This document shows positions 1 through 5,935 of a DNA stretch of 9,400 nucleotides, in pieces; positions within the stretch are counted from its first letter, which is position 1, and each line of letters begins with the position of its first letter. The translations under genes were made by a program, and so were the position numbers. Source of the stretch: JBDTMT01 sp033764095 (GTDB lineage: Bacteria; Desulfobacterota; Binatia; HRBIN30; CADEER01); assembly GCA_033764095.1 (NCBI GenBank), contig JANRJF010000103.1:1-9400 (forward strand), given 5' to 3'. The notes under the pieces were generated by a model. The model saw only the letters and a program-made list of their open reading frames with translations, did not search any database and was not told the DNA's origin.

Positions 1-1
1 C

Positions 2-2707
2 GAGGCCGAGGCGGCGCTGGACAGCGCCCGCGCCGAGCTCGCCGGCCGGGTCGAGGCGCACGACGCGCTGGTCGCGTCGCTGGCGGCGGCGGAGGCGCTG
101 GCCGCCGAGCGCGAGGCGGCGTTGCAGGAGCTGCGCGGCGCGCTGCAGCGCGCCGAAGCGGCGCGGCGCGAGCAGGACGCCGTCGCGCAGGGGTTGCTCG
201 GCGAGGCGCTGAGCGAGAGCGACACAGCGCGCCAGCAGCTGGCGGAGCTGGCAGCGGAGCTGGCCGCGGCACGGGAGCGCCAGGAGCAGCTGCAGCGCGA
301 CGAGCAGGGCCTGCAGGAGCGCTGCGCGACGCTCGCCGCGCGTCTCGGCGAGACCGAGCAGACGCGCCGCCAGCTGGAGGTCGAACGCGCCGAGGCGATC
401 GAGCGTGCGGCGGCCGCCGAGCGCGCGCACCGCGCCGCCGCGGCGGCGCTCGACCGCGAGCGCGCCAGCGCGACGGGGCTCGGCGCGGCGTTGGAGGAGA
501 TGCGCAGCGCCCTGGCCGAGAGCCAGGCCGGCCAGGCGCAGCTCGCCGCGCTGTGCGACGAGCTGCAGCCGCGGGTCGCCGAGCTGGAGAACGATCGGCA
601 GCGCCTGGTCGACGCCGCCGCTGCCGCTGCCGAGGCGTTCGCCGGCCGCGAGCGCGACCTGGAGGACGCGCTGGCCGGGCTGCGCGGTGAGCTGGCCGCT
701 GCCGTCGCGGCGTTGGCCGAGCAGTCGCAATCGGCGCAGGGGCGCGACGAGCTGCAGCGCTGCCTGGCGGAGGAGCGGGAGGCGCACGAGGCGGTGCGCG
801 CCGCGCACGAGCTCGAGCGTGCCACGCGCGCCGCGCTGGCGGACGAGCTGGCGGCGGCGAGCGGCGCGCGGCAGCAGGCCGAGGCGGAGCTCGCGGCGCT
901 GCGCGCGCGCCTGCCGGAGATCGACGCCCTGGCGCAGTGGGAGACGCGCGCCGCCGAGCTGCAGGCCGAGCGCGATCGCCTGCGCGACGAGCAGGGCGAG
1001 CTGCGCGAGCGCCTCGAACGCCTCGAGCACGGCATGCTGGCGGCGCGCGAGACCGAGGAGCGGCTGCTCGCCGAGACCCAGCAGCGCGGCGAGGCGTTGA
1101 GCAGCGGCCAGGCGGAGCTGGCGCGCGTCGCCGCGGCGCGCGACCGCCTGGGCGAGGAACTGACCCTGGTGCAGCAGCAGTTGGAGGCGAGCCGCGTCAC
1201 GTGCGAGCAGCTCGGCGCGCGCCTCGCCGCCGCCGAGCGCGGCGTCGAGCAGGCGCACGAGCGCGAGCAGCGCGTCCAGCAGCAGGCCTTCGAGCTGCAG
1301 GAGCAGCTGCTCGACGACGAGGGCCGCCTCGCCGCCATGGCGGTCGACCGCGATCAGGCCCAGCGCGAGCGCGCGGCGCTGGAGACGACGCTGGAGCGCG
1401 AGCGCAGCGCGCACGCCGAGGCGTTGGCCGAGGCCGCGGCGACGCGCGCAGCGGCGGAGGCGGCGCAGCGCCAGCAGGCGAGCGCCGACGCCGCCGAGCG
1501 GCAGCGCGAGGAGCTGACCCGCCTGCAGGCCCGGCTGGAGGAGCTCGAGCGCGCCCAGAGCGAGGCGGCGAACCGCCATTCGCAGGCGGTCAGCCTCTAC
1601 ATGCTGGAGCTCAACCAGCGCAGCGAGGCCCTGCGCCAGCGCGATCTGGAGGTGCAACGGCTGGAGGAGCAGCTGCGCCTGGTCGAGCAGGCCTGCGAGG
1701 ATGGCGCGGCACAGATTGCCACGCTGCGGCGCGAGCGCGACGGCCTCGAGCAGCAGCTGGGTGGCGCGACGGCGAGCGCCGGCGAGACGGGCCTGCGGTT
1801 GGTCGGCGACGACGACGAGCAGCTGTTGCGCGAGATGAGCGAGCGGCTCGATCGCGAGGAGCGCCCCGAGCCGCCGCGGCGCGCGCGCGGCGAGGCGGTG
1901 CGCTCGGAGCCGCCGCGCGCCGAGCCGGCCGCCGAGCTACGGGTGGTCGAGAAGCCCGCCGCAGCCGTGGCGGGCGACGACGCCGGGTGTCTGGTGGTGC
2001 ACGCCGAGGACCACGCCGCGCTGCGCGAGGCGCTGCGCGGCGAGGTCGAGCGCTGCAGCGGCGCCCTCTACGCTTCGGCCAGCGAGCCGCCGAGCGACGG
2101 CGGCGGGCGCGTGCCGCTGGTGGCGGTCAACCTGCTGGCCAAGGAGGTCGACCCGGTGGCGACCATCTGCGATCCGCGCTGGCAGCGCGGCGGACCGCGC
2201 GCCTTCACCTACCTCGCGGCCGGGTCGCGCGGCATCATCGCCGGCGTCACCGACTTCATCCCGCATCCGTTCGAGCCCGACGAATGCGCGACGCGTCTGC
2301 TCGAGCGCCCCGGCGGCACGCAGCGCCTGCTGATGGTGAGCGACAAGATCGAGGTGATGAACGAGATCCGCGCCGTGCTGAACCGGGTGCGCTGCTCGAC
2401 CTCGCTGGCGCTCGATGGACGCCAGGCCTACGACCTGGTCGGCATGGTGAAGCCCGACGCCATCCTCATCGACCTGACGCTGCCGCGCGGCGAGGGGCTG
2501 CGCCTGGTCGGACGGCTGCGCGCCGACGCCAAGACGGCCGGCATCGCGATCATCTTCGCGCTCGGCGAGGCGCTCGACGTCGGCCGTTTCCGCGCCGACG
2601 CGGCGCGCGTGCTGTCCGACTGCCGCTTCAGCCCCGAAGATCTGACCGCCGCCTTCGGCCAGGTGCTCGGCACCTGGCGCAGCGAGGAGATGCGCGCCGC
2701 CGGCTGA
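2..2707 (+). CDS. Coiled-coil protein with two C-terminal receiver-like domains (5'-partial)
   Basis: The frame is open to the left edge, so the true start lies outside the window and 901 residues are visible. Residues ~1-594 are an almost unbroken Ala/Glu/Arg/Leu/Gln-rich coiled coil with no Pro- or Gly-rich breaks. Residues ~595-660 are a charged, Pro/Arg-containing linker. Residues ~663-770 look like a receiver fold: strand CLVV, a later strand LVAVNLLA where the phospho-acceptor Asp would be Asn710, and PHPFEPDE where the usual Lys-Pro-Phe Lys would be His755. Residues ~774-895 are a second receiver: VSD (Asp781, one acid of the usual pair), ILIDLTLP with the acceptor-like Asp824, and CRFSPEDL where the Lys is Cys874. 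Two-component receivers relay phosphorylation; here the first probably cannot be phosphorylated and the second lacks the usual Lys. Long coiled coils joined to receiver or pseudo-receiver domains occur in myxobacterial motility and polarity proteins such as FrzS and AglZ, but there the receiver is N-terminal, so I do not claim orthology. Cytoplasmic scaffold is an inference. Confidence 0.85.
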   Translation, partial: EAEAALDSARAELAGRVEAHDALVASLAAAEALAAEREAALQELRGALQRAEAARREQDAVAQGLLGEALSESDTARQQLAELAAELAAARERQEQLQRDEQGLQERCATLAARLGETEQTRRQLEVERAEAIERAAAAERAHRAAAAALDRERASATGLGAALEEMRSALAESQAGQAQLAALCDELQPRVAELENDRQRLVDAAAAAAEAFAGRERDLEDALAGLRGELAAAVAALAEQSQSAQGRDELQRCLAEEREAHEAVRAAHELERATRAALADELAAASGARQQAEAELAALRARLPEIDALAQWETRAAELQAERDRLRDEQGELRERLERLEHGMLAARETEERLLAETQQRGEALSSGQAELARVAAARDRLGEELTLVQQQLEASRVTCEQLGARLAAAERGVEQAHEREQRVQQQAFELQEQLLDDEGRLAAMAVDRDQAQRERAALETTLERERSAHAEALAEAAATRAAAEAAQRQQASADAAERQREELTRLQARLEELERAQSEAANRHSQAVSLYMLELNQRSEALRQRDLEVQRLEEQLRLVEQACEDGAAQIATLRRERDGLEQQLGGATASAGETGLRLVGDDDEQLLREMSERLDREERPEPPRRARGEAVRSEPPRAEPAAELRVVEKPAAAVAGDDAGCLVVHAEDHAALREALRGEVERCSGALYASASEPPSDGGGRVPLVAVNLLAKEVDPVATICDPRWQRGGPRAFTYLAAGSRGIIAGVTDFIPHPFEPDECATRLLERPGGTQRLLMVSDKIEVMNEIRAVLNRVRCSTSLALDGRQAYDLVGMVKPDAILIDLTLPRGEGLRLVGRLRADAKTAGIAIIFALGEALDVGRFRADAARVLSDCRFSPEDLTAAFGQVLGTWRSEEMRAAG

Positions 2708-2716
2708 GCGGTCGCG

Positions 2717-2781
2717 GGCCTGGTGGCGGCGGCGCGAGCGCCCAGGCCATCACCGATCGGCGTGACGCGACGCGTGTCGCG
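2717..2781. terminator. Two small hairpins just after the coiled-coil gene stop
   Basis: Ten bases past the stop, GGCCTGG (2717-2723) pairs with CCAGGCC (2742-2748) across an 18-base loop. A second stem, CGCGAC (2766-2771) with GTCGCG (2776-2781), has a four-base loop. Neither is followed by a T-run, so they are not classic intrinsic terminators. In DNA this GC-rich small stems also arise by chance. They could still help end transcription from the + strand gene. Confidence 0.3.
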
Positions 2782-2808
2782 CCCCTGCGCGGCGCCGGCC
2801 GACACGAG

Positions 2809-2917
2809 GTCGGCCGGCTACCCCGGTGCATGGATGGTTGCGGTCCGTCGCGTGTTCGTTCGACCTGCGGCCCGTCCTTCAGTTCGGTGCGTGACGCTTC
2901 ACCTTGTTACGTCCCGG
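2809..2917 (+). repeat. Direct repeat, copy 1
   Basis: This 109-bp unit begins GTCGGCCGGCTAC and ends GTTACGTCCCGG. By hand alignment it differs from the copy that follows immediately by about eight substitutions and two single-base gaps, roughly 91% identity. Its first bases are the right half of the left hairpin arm. Confidence 0.85.
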
Positions 2918-3024
2918 GTCGGCCGGTTACCCGGTGCATGGTTGGTTGCGGTCCGTCGCGTGTCCGTTCGACCTGCGGCCGTCCTTCAATTCGGTGCGTG
3001 ACGCGTCACCTTCATACGTCCCAG
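2918..3024 (+). repeat. Direct repeat, copy 2
   Basis: This 107-bp copy begins GTCGGCCGGTTACCCGG and runs up to the right inverted arm. It contains a perfect 12-bp palindrome, GTGACGCGTCAC (2998-3009), which one base change breaks in copy 1 (GTGACGCTTCAC). The two single-base gaps relative to copy 1 change the frame, which argues against a conserved protein here. Confidence 0.85.
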
Positions 3025-3048
3025 GTAGCCGGCCGACCTGGTGTCGGC

Positions 3049-3070
3049 CGGCGGTGCGCAAGCACCGCCG
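3049..3070. terminator. Stable hairpin with GCAA tetraloop after the surface-protein gene
   Basis: CGGCGGTGC (3049-3057) pairs perfectly with GCACCGCCG (3062-3070), a 9-bp stem closed by GCAA on the + strand, a GNRA-type tetraloop. It lies about 30 bp beyond the stop of the - strand surface-protein gene and shares four bases with the right arm of the repeat element. There is no T-run on either side, so termination is plausible but not shown. On the - strand the loop reads TTGC, so the GNRA form exists only in + strand RNA. Confidence 0.45.
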
Positions 3071-3101
3071 CAGGGGTGGCGTCCGATCGATCACCGGGCC
3101 C

Positions 3102-5732
3102 TCACCCGACACGGCGTCGGCGTTGCAGCAGCAGGGCCAGCGGCGCCAGCAGCCAGGCTGCGCCGCTGCCATCGGTCGGTGTGACGTTGCAGCCGCCGCT
3201 GCCGGAGGAGGAGCTGCGGTCCGGGACGCGCGTCGCGCTTGCCGTCGGTGGCGCGGTGGCGGTCGGGGTCGCCGTGGCGCCGGGTTCGATGCATTCGCCG
3301 GCCGGGCAATCGCCGCCATCGACACAGGCGGTGCCGTCGAGCAGCCCGCCAGCGCAGCGCCGCGCGAACGCGAGACAGGTCGACGCCAGGCAGTCGTCGT
3401 CGCTGTCGCACGGCGAGCCCTTCGCCGCGCCGCTGGCGCACAGGCGATGCGTCGAGACGCAGGTGCTGTCGGCGCCGCAGTTGAAGCTGCGATCGCAGCA
3501 GGTGCCGCGATTGTCGGCGTCGGCGCCGCAGGTGCCGGCCTCGGCGACGTCGCCGCAACTCGCGCTGCCGCCGCCCGGCTCGCAGGTGGCGCCCGGGCAG
3601 TCGCAGCGCAGTCCGTGGTCGGTGCCGCCGAGACACATGCCCTGCGGACGCACGCAGGCGCCGCCGCGGCAGTCGGCGTCGTCGTCACAGGTCTCGTCGT
3701 CGGCCGCGCCGCCCGAGCAGACGTGGCGGTCTCGCATCGTCGTCTGCCGTGCGACCAGCGTGGAGCCGAGCACGGTGATCGTGGCGGCGCGGCCGCGCGC
3801 GTCGATGGCGCGCCCGTCAGGATCGGATGCGCCGACGTCGCTGAGCTGCAGCGTGTGCGCGCCGCGCGTCGCGGCGGCGTCGATGAGCAGGGTGCAGGTG
3901 TACAGCACCGACCCGTTTGGAATCGGATCGACGTTGTCGAGCGAAAGGACCAGCGAGCGCAGCGCGCGACAGGCGTCGCCGGAGCAGCCGCTGGGCGAGA
4001 ACGCGAAGCCGGTCCCGTTCTTGTCGATCGCCGGATTGACCCGGCAATCGGGGCGGCCGTTCGCCGTCGCCGCGACCCGTATGCCGTCGGCAAACTCGAT
4101 CTGGTTCTGGGTGCCGGCGATCGTCGGCCCGCGTGTCTCGAGCGTGATGGTCAGCGAGACGCGCGCGCCGGGGGCGCCGCTCGGCTGGCTGGGCACCAGG
4201 AAGACGTCCGGTTCGCCGCGGACCTCGACGGATGGCGAGGAGCCGATGAAGACCGGGATCGGATCGCCCGCCGCCGTCGCGGCGCTGGCGTTGCCGAGCG
4301 TCAACTGGCGCCGGCCGGCCGCGGCGTCGAACGCGACCTGCCCGACACACCAATAGAGTGGTCCGTCGCGCAACGGATCGCCCAGCGAGGTCAGGCTGGC
4401 ACGCAAGCCGGTGCAGTTGGCCCCCGCGCAGCCGGCGGGCAGAAAACGGAAACCGGTCCTGCTGGGATCGACTGCGACGGAGGCGAAGCAGTCGGGTTCA
4501 CCGCCCGGGCGCGCGGCGATGCGCACCCCGGGCGCGAAGGCGAGATCGCTGCGTGCAGAGACGGCGCGCTGATCGCCCTGCTGGTTGATGAAGATCTCAA
4601 TCCGGTCGCCCGGGGCGGCGTCGCTCAGGTTGCCGAACAGCTGGATCGATCCGTGCGTCGGCGTGGGCGTCGGCGGGACGACGGTGCCGGTCGGGGTGAG
4701 GGTCGGGGTGCGGGTCGGCTTCGGCGTGTACGGCGCCTCGCTGCAGCCGCTGCCGACGCAGTTGACGGCGACGGCGAAGGGGCGGTCGCCGACCGCGATC
4801 TCGGCGACGCCGACCTCCTCAGCGAGATCGACCACCGAAACGGTGTCGTCGTAGAAGTTGGCGATGTAGCCGGTGCCGCCGTTGCGTTGCACGCCGATCG
4901 CCCAGGGCCGATGGCCGACCGGCAGGGTGCGGGTGACGCGCCGCTCGGCGAGGTCGATGACCAGCACGCCGGCGCTGAGATCGGTCACGTAGGCCCAGAA
5001 CCCGTTCGGGTTCGCCACCACGCTGGTCGGCCGGTAGCCGAGCCGCAGCGCGGTCTCGACGCGATCGGCGGTGGCGTCGATGAGTGTCGCATTCCAGTTG
5101 CGGAAGCTGGTGACGATGGCGGTCCGCCCGTCGGCGGTGAAGGCGACGCGGTTGGGGTTGCGATTCACCGCCAGTGTCGTGCGGACCTGGCCTGTATCGA
5201 GATCGACGACCGAGACCTCGCCGGGCGCGGTCGTCGCCGAGTTGGTCACGTAGGCCGTCGTGCCGTCCGGACGGATGGCGACGGCGTTGGGGCCGTCGCC
5301 GACGGCGATGCGGGTGCGCAGGGCGAACGGCGCCGCGTCGACCACGGCGAGCGTGTCCTCGCGCCGGTTGGCGACGTAGATGCGCTGGCCGTCGGGGTGC
5401 ACGGCGACCCCGACCGGGCCGTCGCCGACCGCGATGCTGTCGATCGCCTGGTTGGTGGCGGTGTCGATGACGCTCAACGTGCCGGAGACGAAGCCGGTCA
5501 CGTAGGCGCGCGTGCCGTCGGGCGAGACGGCGACGCCGTTCGGGTCGTCGCCCGCGACGATCGGCGTGATCCCTGCATTGCTGGCGGCGTCGATGACCGC
5601 CACCTGGTCGGCGCCGAGCAGCGTGACGTAGGCGTACGGCGCGGCGGCGGCGGGCACGGCGAGCCCCACCACGGCGGCGATGACGACGAGCCGCGGCACG
5701 GCGCGCCTCTCCTGCGATGCGCTGTCGATCAT
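3102..5732 (-). CDS. Secreted seven-bladed YVTN beta-propeller protein with cohesin-like, Cys-rich and MYXO-CTERM-like regions
   Basis: This 876-residue protein starts at the ATG at 5732, chosen because a purine-rich RBS precedes it and a signal peptide follows (Arg9-Arg10, then LVVIAAVVGLAV, cleavage near 30). An upstream in-frame ATG at 5831 would add 33 residues in front of that signal. Residues ~31-327 hold exactly seven repeats of the form YVT...VSVVD...VGD.P..VAV.PDG, enough to close a seven-bladed propeller. A Thr/Pro linker (~333-361) follows, then two related ~145-residue cohesin-like domains (~362-507, ~508-655) with the same four-Cys pattern (415/435/440/462 and 563/583/588/613). 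Residues ~672-814 contain 22 Cys, with C..DDDC..S.C-type units. A second Thr/Pro linker leads to Gly-Gly-Cys (846-848), a hydrophobic segment and RRRR, resembling MYXO-CTERM tails that anchor proteins at the surface. The ligand is unknown; YVTN propellers serve as binding or adhesion modules. Surface exposure is an inference. Confidence 0.88.
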   Translation of the reverse strand: MIDSASQERRAVPRLVVIAAVVGLAVPAAAAPYAYVTLLGADQVAVIDAASNAGITPIVAGDDPNGVAVSPDGTRAYVTGFVSGTLSVIDTATNQAIDSIAVGDGPVGVAVHPDGQRIYVANRREDTLAVVDAAPFALRTRIAVGDGPNAVAIRPDGTTAYVTNSATTAPGEVSVVDLDTGQVRTTLAVNRNPNRVAFTADGRTAIVTSFRNWNATLIDATADRVETALRLGYRPTSVVANPNGFWAYVTDLSAGVLVIDLAERRVTRTLPVGHRPWAIGVQRNGGTGYIANFYDDTVSVVDLAEEVGVAEIAVGDRPFAVAVNCVGSGCSEAPYTPKPTRTPTLTPTGTVVPPTPTPTHGSIQLFGNLSDAAPGDRIEIFINQQGDQRAVSARSDLAFAPGVRIAARPGGEPDCFASVAVDPSRTGFRFLPAGCAGANCTGLRASLTSLGDPLRDGPLYWCVGQVAFDAAAGRRQLTLGNASAATAAGDPIPVFIGSSPSVEVRGEPDVFLVPSQPSGAPGARVSLTITLETRGPTIAGTQNQIEFADGIRVAATANGRPDCRVNPAIDKNGTGFAFSPSGCSGDACRALRSLVLSLDNVDPIPNGSVLYTCTLLIDAAATRGAHTLQLSDVGASDPDGRAIDARGRAATITVLGSTLVARQTTMRDRHVCSGGAADDETCDDDADCRGGACVRPQGMCLGGTDHGLRCDCPGATCEPGGGSASCGDVAEAGTCGADADNRGTCCDRSFNCGADSTCVSTHRLCASGAAKGSPCDSDDDCLASTCLAFARRCAGGLLDGTACVDGGDCPAGECIEPGATATPTATAPPTASATRVPDRSSSSGSGGCNVTPTDGSGAAWLLAPLALLLQRRRRVG
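4693..4714 (+). other. Possible G-quadruplex on the template strand of the surface-protein gene
   Basis: Four G-runs (GGGG, GGG, GGGG, GGG) are separated by loops TGA, TC and TGC. The + strand here is the template for the - strand gene. The G-runs are the complement of Thr and Pro codons in the first linker, so codon composition explains the pattern without selection for a DNA structure. Confidence 0.4.
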
Positions 5733-5746
5733 CTCTCCCTCTCCCC
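5733..5746 (-). promoter_or_regulatory. Ribosome binding site that fixes the surface-protein start
   Basis: On the - strand GGGGAGAGGGAGAG abuts the ATG at 5732. The GGGGAGA/AGAGGG core is spaced normally, supporting this start over the upstream ATG at 5831, which would place 33 non-signal residues ahead of the signal peptide. Confidence 0.65.
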
Positions 5747-5789
5747 AGGCGCGCGCCGTCGCCGGCGGGTGCCGCCGTGGAGACAGGCA

Positions 5790-5815
5790 ATTCGCATACC
5801 GTGGCGAATGCGAAT
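5790..5815. promoter_or_regulatory. Perfect inverted repeat in the divergent promoter region (possible operator)
   Basis: ATTCGCAT (5790-5797) and ATGCGAAT (5808-5815) form a perfect 8-bp inverted repeat with a 10-base spacer, a layout typical of sites for dimeric regulators. It lies 57 bp upstream of the surface-protein start and 120 bp upstream of the kinase start, in a patch richer in A/T than its surroundings. The rest of the 203-bp gap (5733-5935) shows no -35/-10 pair that I can call with confidence. The regulator is unknown. Confidence 0.4.
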
Positions 5816-5920
5816 GCGGCGGCGACGTCACCGGCCACGCCGTGGCCGCGGCGCTCTGGCGCAGGCGCGAGGCTCTGGCGCGCGTGCGCGGTCGGCTTGC
5901 CGCTCTCCGATGCCCTGCGT

Positions 5921-5928
5921 AGAGAGAG
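5921..5928 (+). promoter_or_regulatory. Ribosome binding site of the histidine kinase
   Basis: AGAGAGAG lies seven bases before the GTG at 5936. It is a weak Shine-Dalgarno match, but it is the only purine run near the first hydrophobic segment. It favours GTG 5936 over GTG 5945 and over the far-upstream ATG at 5717, which would overlap the start of the divergent gene. Confidence 0.45.
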
Positions 5929-5935
5929 TCGGGTC

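Larger units (their letters stand above)
2793..3053. repeat. Palindrome-capped composite repeat element (MITE- or REP-like candidate)
   Basis: A 261-bp block in the convergent gap. The left arm (2793-2821) and right arm (3025-3053) are inverted copies of each other, matching at 28 of 29 positions. Each arm is itself a hairpin with the 10-bp stem GCCGGCCGAC / GTCGGCCGGC, at 2794-2818 with loop ACGAG and at 3028-3052 with loop CTGGT. Between them lie two ~108-bp direct repeats, each beginning with the GTCGGCCGG half-stem. No convincing coding frame and no transposase is seen, and I found no clear target-site duplication outside the arms. It could be a non-autonomous mobile repeat, a BIME-like mosaic of a REP family, or a structured bidirectional transcription stop. 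The structure is seen directly; mobility is inference. Confidence 0.7.

Noticed and set aside
405..1100. A + strand Arg/Ser/Ala-rich frame inside the coiled-coil gene
   Set aside because: It is a shadow in another frame of a repetitive Ala/Glu/Arg/Leu coding region.
2723..3001. A small protein encoded by the repeat element
   Set aside because: Single-base gaps between the two repeat copies shift the frame, no good RBS is seen, and the translation has no recognisable motif.
2809..3024. A two-unit CRISPR-like array
   Set aside because: The units are ~108 bp, directly adjacent, and diverge along their whole length with no unique spacers.
937..4356. A + strand open frame of 1139 codons spanning the coiled-coil gene, the gap and part of the surface gene
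   Set aside because: It crosses three unrelated regions, is Arg/Ala/Gly-rich, and has no domain signal. Lack of stops in GC-rich DNA explains it.
5717..5935. A kinase start at ATG 5717
   Set aside because: It would overlap the start of the divergent surface-protein gene and add 73 residues of low-complexity sequence before the first membrane helix. GTG 5936 has a nearby purine run.
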